From contig JAFVYB010000038.1 of assembly GCA_017500825.1 (NCBI GenBank), positions 1-33,007 of the forward strand: a stretch of 33,007 bases of DNA, given 5' to 3'. Numbering within the stretch: the first letter of the stretch is position 1; each line of letters opens with the position of its first letter. The stretch comes from Myxococcaceae bacterium (GTDB taxonomy: Bacteria > Myxococcota > Myxococcia > Myxococcales > UBA5297). The notes below the pieces were generated by a model that worked only from the letters and a program-made list of their open reading frames with translations, ran no database searches and was not told the origin of the DNA. Of this stretch, positions 7,184-16,683 are shown piece after piece. The position numbers and the translations under genes are program-made.

Positions 7184-8179
7184 ATGACGACACAGGCGCG
7201 GGCGGGCGGACAGTCGGGCAAAAGGCCGGAGCTCATCGCCACACTGGGGCCGGCCTCGTTTGGACTGGCGGTCGAGGTGACGCGGGCGGGCGCGACAGGG
7301 CTCAGGCTCAACGCGTCGCACATCTCTGCGGCGGAGCTGGCGCGGGTCGTTCTCACCACGCGGGCGCTGTTGCCCAAGGTGCCGATCGTCGTCGACCTGC
7401 AGGGCGGCAAGCTGCGTCTGGGCGAGTTCGCGCCGCGCGAGGTCAGGGCCGGCGAGCGGGTCGAGTTCAGCTGGGCGCCCAACACGCCGGGCGCGTTGCC
7501 TCTGCCGCATCCGGAGCTCTTTGCCTCGGCCAGGGCGGGCGACATCCTCAGTATTGGCGATGGGCAGATGCGGCTGCGCGTCCTTGGCGTCACGCCGACG
7601 CGGCTCACGGCGAGCGCGCTCACCTCGGGAGAACTCACGCCGCGCAAGGGCGTCACCCCGCTCGATCGCCCGGTCGATGTGACGGGACTGACCCAGGCGG
7701 ACCTCGAACAGCTGGCGGCGCTGCCTCAGCCGCTGGAGGTGTCGTGGGCGCTCTCTTTTCTCAAGGATGGCAGCGAGGCGCGGGCCCTGCGCGAGCGGCT
7801 GCCGGGGGTGCGCGTCATCGGCAAAATCGAGCGGCAGGAGGCCATCGACAACATCGATCGCGTCGCAAAGGCGGTCGACGAGCTGTGGATCTGTCGCGGC
7901 GATCTCGGAGAGCAGATCGACCTTTTGGGCATGGCCGAATTCGTGGCCGGGTTTGATCCGCGGCGACTGTCCATCCCGGTGCTGATGGCGGGGCAGGTCT
8001 TTGAGCATCTGACCGAGCACGAGACGCCGACGCGTTCAGAAATCTGCCACCTCTACGACCTCGTGCGGCGCGGCTACGCGGGCGTGGTGCTCTCGGACGA
8101 GACGACGATTGGACGCGCGCCGATTGAGGCTGTGGCCACCGCGCGCGGGCTGCTCGATCGCTTTGCCGCCGCCTTCTGA
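7184..8179 (+). CDS. Pyruvate kinase-like protein lacking the C-terminal domain
   Basis: This 331-residue protein is built on the pyruvate kinase barrel. ATLGPAS and the RLNASH motif (normally RxNxSH) are near residues 20-45. VDLQGGKLRLGEF matches DLQGPKIR, GKIERQEAIDNID holds the Lys-Ile-Glu of the active site, and CRGDLGEQI matches ARGDLG with its metal-binding Asp. PTRSEICHLYDLVRRGYAGVVLSDET matches PTRAE through SGETA. Differences are marked: the usual ATQM reads AGQV, so the conserved Thr is absent, and SGE reads SDE. The protein ends at the barrel, without the allosteric C domain (normal enzymes are about 470 residues). The ATG at 7184 has AGAGGA 8 bases upstream. It may be a single-domain kinase, a relative acting on another substrate, or a non-catalytic sensor. 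It is divergent from tetR. Confidence 0.8.
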   Translation: MTTQARAGGQSGKRPELIATLGPASFGLAVEVTRAGATGLRLNASHISAAELARVVLTTRALLPKVPIVVDLQGGKLRLGEFAPREVRAGERVEFSWAPNTPGALPLPHPELFASARAGDILSIGDGQMRLRVLGVTPTRLTASALTSGELTPRKGVTPLDRPVDVTGLTQADLEQLAALPQPLEVSWALSFLKDGSEARALRERLPGVRVIGKIERQEAIDNIDRVAKAVDELWICRGDLGEQIDLLGMAEFVAGFDPRRLSIPVLMAGQVFEHLTEHETPTRSEICHLYDLVRRGYAGVVLSDETTIGRAPIEAVATARGLLDRFAAAF

Positions 8180-8278
8180 CGCCTCCCTTGGACGCCGCGA
8201 TCGAAGGCGGTTGGACGCGCCCGACTCAGGCTTCGAAGGCACCTCATTCGCCTCCTTGCGGCCATGAAGACGCCCCGC

Positions 8279-8326
8279 TAGAAGCCGCCGCCCCTCTTCC
8301 CCGCCCTCTTTTAGAAGCCGCCGCCC
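8279..8326. repeat. 15-bp direct repeat before a lipoprotein start
   Basis: TAGAAGCCGCCGCCC occurs at 8279-8293 and again at 8312-8326, the second copy ending at the start codon of the 8327 gene. The copies are 33 bases apart start to start. It may be a chance of GC-rich sequence or a small duplicated control element. Confidence 0.45.
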
Positions 8327-8617
8327 ATGAATTTTCGACCGCTCATCCTCCCCGTCCTCTCGCTGACCCTCCTCGCCTGCGAGAACAAGTGCCTGACCCT
8401 CGCCAAGAAGGTGTGCGAGTGCGAGGACGTGGCCTCCGCGGTCGAGACCTGCCAGGACCGCGCCGAGAGCGAGATGGCGAGTGTCGACATCTCTTCCGAG
8501 CAGGAGGCGCTCTGCGAGTCGAAGCTCGACAGCTGCGCCTGCGTGGGACTCGACACGCCTCAGGGCCAGATCAACTGCGGCCTGGCCAACGAGCCCGGTG
8601 AGTCTGATGCCCCGTAA
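8327..8617 (+). CDS. Small Cys-rich lipoprotein
   Basis: This 96-residue protein starts MNFRPLILPVLSLTLLA with lipobox LLA-Cys at residue 18. The mature part has eight further Cys: ENKC, KKVCECE, ETCQ, ALCES, DSCACVG and INCG. This suggests a compact disulfide-bonded envelope protein. It is probably not a paralogue of the 4478-5873 cluster, since the Cys spacing differs. No known family is recognised. It lies between the pyruvate-kinase-like gene and another lipoprotein on the same strand (108 bases to the next gene), possibly co-transcribed. Shine-Dalgarno support is weak (AGAAG). Confidence 0.75.
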   Translation: MNFRPLILPVLSLTLLACENKCLTLAKKVCECEDVASAVETCQDRAESEMASVDISSEQEALCESKLDSCACVGLDTPQGQINCGLANEPGESDAP

Positions 8618-8725
8618 AGCGAGCGCGCCGCGCCAGCGCGCTGTCGACGGCTTGGGCCCTTCATTCTTCCTCTCTGCATTGACGCGCGTGGGCGAACGCA
8701 AGCGCGCCACGCCTCAGGAGTCGCG

Positions 8726-9562
8726 ATGTCACGCCATGCCTTGAACGCCTCTTTTTCTCTTCTGGCCGCCCTCTGTCTGGCCCTCGCCGCGCCAGCCTGC
8801 GGCTCCTCGTCAAACGATAAGAGCGACGCGGGCGAACAGCTGGAACCGGGTGGACCGGACAACGGGGGAAGCTCGGACGCCGACGCCAGCACTTCGGGCC
8901 CAGAGAATGAATCGCCGGACGCGGGGCCAAGCGAGCCGACCGACGCGGCGGAAGGCGAAGGCGAAGGCGAAGGTGAAGGTGAAGGTGAAGGCGACGAGGC
9001 GACCTACACGGGCTGCGACCTGATGGAGTTCGCGCCGGAGAACAGGAGCAACCAGGGCGCGCAGTCGGCCCTGCTCAACCTCAAGGCGTCGGCGCTCGGC
9101 TACTTCCAGGAGGCGGTGTGGTTCGAGGGCGGCGAAGACGGCATCTGGATGATCGACTCGGTGAACCTGTCGGTTTCCGGCGACCCCATCCCCTTCCCGA
9201 CCGGCACCTGGAAGCTCGAAGGCAATGATCTCGGCAACAACAGCTGCGCGATCTGCCTCGACCTCGGGCGCGCCAACATGGACGAGGGGGGCGTCGACGA
9301 AATCTTTTATCCGGAAGACGTCGTGCTCGACGTGGAGGCCGCGGATCTGGTGCCGGGTGGCGCCTTGAAGTTCCGCGTCAGTGGCCGCTTCCGCAAAGAC
9401 GGCGACGCGAGCGCCCAGAGCTGGTGCGTCAACAACCTTGTCGTCGATACGACCATCGACCTCTTCTGCACCGACGCGAGCGACTGCCCGGAGGACATGC
9501 CGGTCTGCGACTATCCCGCGTCCGGCTCCTACCCGATCTGCATGGCCGCCTCGGACGAGTGA
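8726..9562 (+). CDS. Lipoprotein with Gly-Glu repeat linker
   Basis: This 278-residue lipoprotein has a signal peptide ending LALAAPA-Cys at residue 25. The Pro-containing lipobox is shared with the esterase at 28938. A long low-complexity acidic linker follows (residues 26-92), ending in a seven-fold Glu-Gly repeat. It should hold the folded domain away from the membrane. The C-terminal domain (about 95-278) begins YTGCDLMEFAP, contains NNSCAICLDLGRANMD and SWCVNNLVVD, and ends in a Cys-rich knot CTDASDCPEDMPVCDY. I recognise no enzyme motif. The style is common among Myxococcota and Bradymonadales outer-membrane lipoproteins. The closing CTDASDCPED motif is often seen at the ends of their secreted proteins. 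Function unknown. Confidence 0.85.
   Translation: MSRHALNASFSLLAALCLALAAPACGSSSNDKSDAGEQLEPGGPDNGGSSDADASTSGPENESPDAGPSEPTDAAEGEGEGEGEGEGEGDEATYTGCDLMEFAPENRSNQGAQSALLNLKASALGYFQEAVWFEGGEDGIWMIDSVNLSVSGDPIPFPTGTWKLEGNDLGNNSCAICLDLGRANMDEGGVDEIFYPEDVVLDVEAADLVPGGALKFRVSGRFRKDGDASAQSWCVNNLVVDTTIDLFCTDASDCPEDMPVCDYPASGSYPICMAASDE
8951..8992 (+). repeat. Hexanucleotide repeat encoding Glu-Gly
   Basis: There are seven tandem GAAGGC/GAAGGT units (three, three, one) inside the lipoprotein gene. The period is six, so copy-number change would alter linker length without breaking the frame. Confidence 0.9.
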
Positions 9563-9724
9563 GGCGCGACTCGATTTCTCAGGCGACATCCACTTTTGCC
9601 GGCGCCTTGCCCTGTCCGCGGTGAGGCGCCGCTTGTCTTTCGACCACACGCCGGGACCGACAAGGGCCCGCGCGCCACAACGCCAGGGACGGGCAGCTGT
9701 CCGCACACCCTGAGGAGCCCATCG

Positions 9725-11416
<1,692 letters not shown>

Positions 11417-11702
11417 CGCGGCACAGCGGCTGGACGACGCCAGGGCGGCGGAGGCTTACGGGGGGAATCTTCGGGCGCCAGGGAGGTGTTGACGCCTGAG
11501 GCGGGCGCTTCGCGACGACGCGGTTCGGTGGCGGATCGCCGGACAAACTCGATCGCGCGGCCAGTTTTCAGAGGGGCGAGAGCGCGACAGGACGCGTCTT
11601 CTCCCTCCTCCCCCTCCCTTTTTCCCCTCCCCTCTCTGCCCGCCCCCTCCCCCAAGGCCGACGCCTTTGGATGACTGACGAACGCGACGAAAGGAACAAG
11701 AC
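11417..11702. other. Leader of tldD with a long pyrimidine tract
   Basis: This is a gene-free 286-base spacer. From about 11598 to 11655 the plus strand is almost only C and T (CTCCCTCC-type repeats). I see no terminator for ettA and no consensus promoter for tldD. Confidence 0.5.
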
Positions 11703-13250
11703 ATGAGCGAGCACAGAATCTCGCGCCGCAGCTTCCTCGGCTATGGCGCCGCCTCTCTCGCCGCCGTGGCGATGGGCGACTCACTGATGGGCTGCGCGCA
11801 CGCGCCGTCCGAGACCAGGAAAGGTGGTGTCTCTTCGATGGGTTACTTCGAGCGCTTTGGCGTCGACGAGGCGTTGCTCTCACGCGGGCTCGCCGCGGCC
11901 ATGTCGCGCGGGGCCGATTTCGCCGACCTCTTCTTCCAGCACCGCGTCGTCAACCAGCTCGGTCTGGAGGATGGCGAGGTCAACCGCGCCTACGCCTCGG
12001 TCTCGCTGGGCATGGGCGTGCGCGCCGTCAAGGGCGACCAGACCGGCTACGCCTACACAGAGGATTTTTCTCCCGAATCGATCGAGCGCGCGGCCCTCAC
12101 CGCCGCGGCCATCGCCAACGCCAGCGTGACAGGCGCCAACATCGCCCTCCGCGTCGAACCGCTGACCGCCAACCGCTACCAGGTGCGAACGCGCTGGGAG
12201 GACGTGGCCCTCGCTCAGAAGCTGCCCATCCTCACCCACCTCAACGCGCAGGCATTCGCCGCCGACCCGCGCATCCAAAAGGTCAGCGTGACCATGGCCG
12301 ACGAATCGGGCGTGATCCTGGTGGCGCGCAGCGATGGACGCGTCGTCGAGGACTTCCAGCCGATGACCTCGCTCGTGCTCTCGTGCATCGCCGAACAAAA
12401 CGGCCGCCGCGAGTCGAACGCCTACAGCCTGGCAGGCCGCGCGGGCATCGAGCTCTACTCGGCGGAGGCGCTCGAACGCGTGGTGAGTCGCGCTGTGCAG
12501 AAGACGCTGATCCTCTTCGAGGCTGGTCAGCCGCCCGCCGGTGAAATGCCCGTGGTCCTCACCGCCGGTTCCTCCGGCATCCTGCTGCACGAGGCGATCG
12601 GCCACGGCATGGAGGCCGACTTCAACCGCAAGGGCATCTCCATCTACGCCGACAAAATCGGCCAGCCCATCGCCCAGCCCCTCATCAACATCGTCGACGA
12701 CGGCACGCTCCCCGGCGCGCGCGGCGCCCTCAACGTCGACGACGAGGGCAACCCCACCGAAAAGACGGTCCTCGTCGAGAAGGGCGTGCTCAGGACCTTC
12801 CTCCACGACGAGATCTCGGCGCGCCATTACGGCGTGAAGCCGACGGGCAATGGCCGCCGCGAAAGCTACGCCCACGCGCCCATCCCGCGCATGCGGGCGA
12901 CCTACATGGAGAACGGCCCGCACAAGCGCGAGGAGATCATCGCCTCGGTCAAGAAGGGCATCCTCTGCGAGAGCTTCACCAACGGTCAGGTGCAGATCGG
13001 CGCGGGCGATTTCACCTTCTACGTGAAGAACGGCTACCTCATCGAAGACGGCAAGCTGACGCGCCCCATCAAAGACGTGAACCTGATCGGCAACGGTCCG
13101 CGCGTCCTCGCCAACATCGACATGGTGGCCGACGACCTCCTCGTCGACGAGGGGCGCTGGACTTGCGGCAAGGACGGTCAGGGCGCGCCCGTCTCGCAGG
13201 GAATGCCGACGGTCCGCGTGGCCTCGATGACGGTCGGCGGACAGGGCTGA
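11703..13250 (+). CDS. tldD: TldD metalloprotease with Tat lipoprotein signal
   Basis: This 515-residue TldD is the zinc-bearing subunit of the TldD/TldE protease, which degrades flexible peptides. The active-site HEAIGH (HExxxH) lies at residues 296-301, and a Cys in RWTCGKDGQ near the C terminus is the expected third zinc ligand. Unusually, the protein opens with a twin-arginine signal: SRRSFLG at 7-13, a hydrophobic stretch, then LMG-Cys at 31 as a lipobox. This predicts export folded and lipidation, whereas classical TldD is cytoplasmic. The first ATG has a strong AAAGGA. An internal ATG at 11838 (MGYFERFGVDE), where the usual TldD begins, has AGGTGG 10 bases upstream and could give a cytoplasmic form. 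The partner tldE follows after 112 bases. Confidence 0.93.
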   Translation: MSEHRISRRSFLGYGAASLAAVAMGDSLMGCAHAPSETRKGGVSSMGYFERFGVDEALLSRGLAAAMSRGADFADLFFQHRVVNQLGLEDGEVNRAYASVSLGMGVRAVKGDQTGYAYTEDFSPESIERAALTAAAIANASVTGANIALRVEPLTANRYQVRTRWEDVALAQKLPILTHLNAQAFAADPRIQKVSVTMADESGVILVARSDGRVVEDFQPMTSLVLSCIAEQNGRRESNAYSLAGRAGIELYSAEALERVVSRAVQKTLILFEAGQPPAGEMPVVLTAGSSGILLHEAIGHGMEADFNRKGISIYADKIGQPIAQPLINIVDDGTLPGARGALNVDDEGNPTEKTVLVEKGVLRTFLHDEISARHYGVKPTGNGRRESYAHAPIPRMRATYMENGPHKREEIIASVKKGILCESFTNGQVQIGAGDFTFYVKNGYLIEDGKLTRPIKDVNLIGNGPRVLANIDMVADDLLVDEGRWTCGKDGQGAPVSQGMPTVRVASMTVGGQG

Positions 13251-13362
13251 GGTCCAGCCTCCCCCTTCTTAAGACGCCATTGCGCCGCGTTCGCGCCGTC
13301 CCCGAGGTGGGCGTGACTCGCGGTCGACACAACTTTCGCCGATTCGACAGGAGCTCTCTTCC

Positions 13363-14691
13363 ATGAAGAAAACATCGATTCTTGAGACGGCCCGCGCGGC
13401 TGTCGCCGAAGCCCAAAAGCAGGGGGCGCAGGACGCCGCCGTCAGCGCCGCCACAGTGCGCGAGGTCAAGGTCGGCTGGCGCGATGGCAAACTCGAAAAG
13501 ATCTCGGAGGCCACGACGCAGGGGCTCTCCATCGAGGTCTACGTCGACGGTCGCTACGCCGCGGTGAGCACGAGCGATCTTTTGCCCGAGACCGTCCGCA
13601 AACTGGCCGCCCAGGCCATCGACATGGCGCGCGCGCTCGCACCCGATCCCTTTCGCAAGCTGCCCGACCCCAAGCTCTACGAGGGCCGCGCCGCGATCGA
13701 CCTCGACCTGGAAGACGCTGGCCATGGCGCCCTCAGCGCCGAACAGCGCCGCGCCTTTGCCCAGGGCATCGAAGAAGCCGCCCGTTCTGTCGAGGGCAGC
13801 GCCAACATCGTCTCTGTCACCACCGACTTTTCCGACAGCCAAAGCCACCTGGCGCGCGTCACCTCCAACGGCTTCGAAGGCGAAGTCCGCGAGACCTCGT
13901 TCTGGCCCAGCGCCGAGGTGAGCGTGCGCGATCCGGACGGCCGACGCCCCGAGGATTACGACTACGCGGGCGCGCGTCACCTCTGCGACCTGCCGGACAT
14001 GACGCAGATTGGCCGCAACGCCGCGTTGCGCGCCCTGGGACGCATCGGCGCCACCAAAGGTGAATCGGGCAAGCGCACAGTGGCCATCGATCCGCGCGCC
14101 GCCGGCAGCCTGCTCGGGCGACTGATGGGACCACTCTCGGGCGCGGCGCTGCAGCAGAAGCGCTCGATGTTCGACGGCAGGGAGGGCCAGCAAATCGGCA
14201 GCCCGCTGCTCGACGTGGTGGACGACCCGCTGATCGTCCGCGGACTGGGCTCCAGCCTCTTCGACGGCGAGGGCATGGCTCAAAAGCGGCGGACCATCTT
14301 CGAGGCGGGCGCGCTGCGCGGCTTCTTCATCGACAACTATTACGGCCTGAAACTCGGCCGCGCCCCCACCACCGGCCGCGCCAGCAACATCATCTTCAAG
14401 CTGGGCGAGCTCGATCAGGCGGCGCTCCTGAGACAAATCGGCGACGGCCTGCTCGTCACCGGCTTCCTCGGCGGCAACTCCAACGGCACGACTGGCGATT
14501 TCTCGCTCGGCATCCAGGGCTACCTCGTCAAGGGCGGCGCGCGCGCCGAGCCGTTCGCCGAGATGAACCTCTCAGGCAACCACCTCGACTTCTGGAAGCA
14601 GCTCGTCGCCGTCGGCAACGACCCCTTCGCCTACTCGTCGACACGCGTCCCCACGCTCGTCTTCGAAGGCGTCCAAGTCGCCGGAACCTGA
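13363..14691 (+). CDS. pmbA: TldE/PmbA subunit of the TldD/TldE protease
   Basis: This 442-residue protein has TldE/PmbA features: an N-terminal region with VREVKVGWRDGKLEKI and GLSIEVYVDGRYAAV, a central SPLLDVVDDPLIVRGLGSS, and a C-terminal domain with TGFLGGNSNGTTGDFSLGI and PFAEMNLSGN. As expected for the non-catalytic subunit, it lacks HExxxH. It has no signal peptide or Tat motif, unlike the TldD encoded just upstream. It would therefore stay in the cytoplasm or need to leave bound to TldD. The ATG at 13363 has AGGAG 9 bases upstream. It is followed by a bidirectional terminator. In other bacteria the pair matures microcins and degrades antitoxins; no such substrate gene is visible here. 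Confidence 0.93.
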   Translation: MKKTSILETARAAVAEAQKQGAQDAAVSAATVREVKVGWRDGKLEKISEATTQGLSIEVYVDGRYAAVSTSDLLPETVRKLAAQAIDMARALAPDPFRKLPDPKLYEGRAAIDLDLEDAGHGALSAEQRRAFAQGIEEAARSVEGSANIVSVTTDFSDSQSHLARVTSNGFEGEVRETSFWPSAEVSVRDPDGRRPEDYDYAGARHLCDLPDMTQIGRNAALRALGRIGATKGESGKRTVAIDPRAAGSLLGRLMGPLSGAALQQKRSMFDGREGQQIGSPLLDVVDDPLIVRGLGSSLFDGEGMAQKRRTIFEAGALRGFFIDNYYGLKLGRAPTTGRASNIIFKLGELDQAALLRQIGDGLLVTGFLGGNSNGTTGDFSLGIQGYLVKGGARAEPFAEMNLSGNHLDFWKQLVAVGNDPFAYSSTRVPTLVFEGVQVAGT

Positions 14692-14748
14692 GGCCTTGCC
14701 CCGTCGGAAAGCGGCAAGACACGACGCCGACACTCGGACCTCCCCCCC

Positions 14749-14791
14749 AAAAAAAAACGCCCCCGCGCCACACATGGTGTCGGGGGCTTTT
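14749..14791. terminator. Bidirectional terminator between pmbA and the Hsp70-like gene
   Basis: GCCCCCG (14759-14765) pairs with CGGGGGC (14781-14787). On the plus strand TTTT follows; on the minus strand nine T follow after GC. It serves both convergent genes. Confidence 0.9.
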
Positions 14792-14840
14792 CATTGAGAA
14801 TCTCACGGGCGCCGACCTTGGCCCCGCGCCGCCGGATTCA

Positions 14841-16379
14841 TCACTTGGCGCCAATTTTGACGCGCGTCTCCATGCGCTTGCCGGTCGCCAGGTCCTGAGC
14901 GCTCATGCTGAGCACGCCCTCAATGTTGACCTGAAACGTCAGCTGCACCTTGGGCGAACGCGCCTTGGCGGGCGGAATGCCGGAGAAGAGGAACTCGCCG
15001 AGAAGCTCGTTCTGTCGCGCCCGCGCCTGGTCCCCCTGGTAAATCCGCATGCAGAGGCTCGTCTGGCCGTCGCGGCTCGTGGTCGTGATCAGCGACTTGG
15101 CGTTGGGGGTGGGCGAATTGCGCGGAAAGACGACGTGCATCTGACCGTCCGCGCGCTCGATGCCGATCGCCATCGGGATGACATCGAGCAGCTGGAGCTT
15201 GACCGGGGAATCTTCCTGAAGGGTCTGGGCGTAGAGCGCCGCGCCGATCGCCACCGCCTCGTCCGGGTTGATGCCCTTGGCCGGCGCCTTGCCGAAAAAC
15301 GCGGTGAGTCGATCCTGAACGTGAGGCATCCGCGTCTGGCCGCCGATGAGGAGGATTTCGTCGAGCTCTTCGGCCCTCAGCCCCGACTCGGCGAGCACGC
15401 GTTCGCAGATGTCGAGCGTCCGGTTGACGAGGGGCGCCATCAGCGTGTCCAGGTCTCGACGCGTCAGGCGCATGTCGATGTTCAGGGGCAGGCCGCTCTG
15501 ATCGATGGTGACGAAGGGGAGGTTGAAGCTGGCTTCCGCGCGGCTCGACAGGTCGATTTTGACGCGTTCGGCCATGTCGCGAATGCGCTGCATGGCGACC
15601 GGATCGTCGGCCAGGTCGATGGCGTGCTTCTCGACGAAATCGCGCAGCACCGCGCGGATGAGCACGTTGTCGAAGTCGATGCCCCCCAGGAAGATGTCGC
15701 CGCCGGTGGACTTCACCTCGAAGATGTTGCCCGCGCGCACCGAGACGACCGACACGTCGAAGGTCCCGCCGCCCAGGTCGTAGATGAGGATGTTGCCGCT
15801 GAACGACTTGTTCAGGCCATAGGCGAGGGCCGCTGCCGTCGGCTCGTTGATGACGCGCACCACGTCGAGGTCGATCAGCATTCCCGCCTCTTTGACCGCC
15901 TGCCGCTGGCGATCGTTGAAGTAGGCGGGGACCGTGACGACAGCCCGCCGCACCGGAAGCCGCAGGTAGTCCGACGCCACCACGCGGATCTTGTTGAGGA
16001 TCTGCGCCGAGACATCGACGGGGCGGAACTGGCGATCGGCGCACTCGATCAGCACCTCGTTTTCGCCGCCCGGCGTCAGGTTGAAGGCCACCGACTCACG
16101 CATGGCGTCGACGATGTCATCACTCGGCGAGCGCCCGATCAGCCGCTTGGCCGCGTAGATGGTGTTGCGCGGGTTGAGCTGCCACTGGCGCTTGGCTTCC
16201 TGGCCGATGAGCTCAAAGCCGCGATCGTTGACCGCGTAAATCGAGGGAATGGTGAACGATCCGTCTTTGTAGGGGATGAGTTGCACCTTGCCCGTCTCGT
16301 CGACGACAGCGGCGCAGGAGTTGGTGGTCCCCAGATCGATGCCGATGATGGGATTGTCGGAGAGGAGCTTGACGGTCAT
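14841..16379 (-). CDS. Hsp70/DnaK-like chaperone without the helical lid
   Basis: This 512-residue Hsp70-family protein has an ATPase domain with IGIDLGTTNS (residues about 11-20), RRAVVTVPAYFNDRQRQA, NEPTAAALAYG, IYDLGGGTFDVSVV and LIGGQTRMPHVQ. The linker/substrate domain opening QLLDVIPMAIGIE follows, with beta-sandwich strands TFQVNIEGVLSMSAQD. It stops at VKIGAK, just where the DnaK helical lid would begin (normal DnaK is about 638 residues), so the lid and C-terminal EEVD-like tail are missing. The start at 16379 is chosen because the ATPase motif follows directly; the frame is open far upstream but without similarity. There is no dnaJ or grpE nearby, so it is probably a specialised second Hsp70. 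It is divergent from an exported protease, with an operator-like palindrome between them. Confidence 0.92.
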   Translation of the reverse strand: MTVKLLSDNPIIGIDLGTTNSCAAVVDETGKVQLIPYKDGSFTIPSIYAVNDRGFELIGQEAKRQWQLNPRNTIYAAKRLIGRSPSDDIVDAMRESVAFNLTPGGENEVLIECADRQFRPVDVSAQILNKIRVVASDYLRLPVRRAVVTVPAYFNDRQRQAVKEAGMLIDLDVVRVINEPTAAALAYGLNKSFSGNILIYDLGGGTFDVSVVSVRAGNIFEVKSTGGDIFLGGIDFDNVLIRAVLRDFVEKHAIDLADDPVAMQRIRDMAERVKIDLSSRAEASFNLPFVTIDQSGLPLNIDMRLTRRDLDTLMAPLVNRTLDICERVLAESGLRAEELDEILLIGGQTRMPHVQDRLTAFFGKAPAKGINPDEAVAIGAALYAQTLQEDSPVKLQLLDVIPMAIGIERADGQMHVVFPRNSPTPNAKSLITTTSRDGQTSLCMRIYQGDQARARQNELLGEFLFSGIPPAKARSPKVQLTFQVNIEGVLSMSAQDLATGKRMETRVKIGAK

Positions 16380-16465
16380 GGCCTGCCCACGGGCGCTCTG
16401 GCGGGGAGCGGTCACGTCGAACGCAAAGCGCTCCGAAATCGGCGATCCCTTCCTGAGGAAACATC

Positions 16466-16489
16466 GCCGCGCCCCCAAAAAAGCGCGGC
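16466..16489 (-). promoter_or_regulatory. Leader hairpin of the Hsp70-like gene
   Basis: GCCGCGC (16466-16472) and GCGCGGC (16483-16489) form a 7-bp stem with a 10-base loop, in the leader just downstream of the candidate -10 box. On the transcript the loop is U-rich then G-rich. It could affect mRNA stability or translation; no ribosome-site masking is evident. Confidence 0.4.
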
Positions 16490-16523
16490 CTTCTAGACCA
16501 GCCACCTCGGGAACGAAAGTTCC
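16490..16523 (-). promoter_or_regulatory. Candidate Hsp70 promoter overlapped by a GGAAC-N4-GTTCC palindrome
   Basis: On the minus strand TAGAAG followed by GCCGCGC (16495-16490 onward) resembles the -10 plus discriminator of the other promoters in this window. Seventeen bases upstream is TTTCGT (16518-16513), a poor -35. It sits within the perfect palindrome GGAAC-GAAA-GTTCC (16510-16523). A weak -35 covered by an inverted repeat suggests a regulated promoter. The 304-base divergent region 16380-16683 shows no gene. Confidence 0.4.
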
Positions 16524-16683
16524 GGCCAACGCTTTTACAGGCCGCCACCATCGCTCCTCCCTATGCGGACGATGGCGCGCGCCAAGCCGACGAAGGCCGG
16601 CGAGCAGACATTGAGCGCAGTGTGGGTCGGGTCGACGCGCCCTCGCAGGTGTGCCCCGGACAGCGAAAGTGACTCTTCTATTG

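Noticed and set aside
6947..8020. Open frame antisense to the pyruvate-kinase-like gene and over the tandem array
   Set aside because: Arg/Gln-rich, no motif, and it would run through the operator region.
15135..16496. Open frame antisense to the Hsp70-like gene
   Set aside because: The Hsp70 frame has every ATPase motif; the opposite frame resembles no family.
16510..16523. SOS (LexA) box of the GAAC-N4-GTTC type
   Set aside because: The form fits a Gram-positive LexA site, but neither flanking gene is an SOS gene and this lineage would be expected to use a different LexA motif; kept only as a palindrome.
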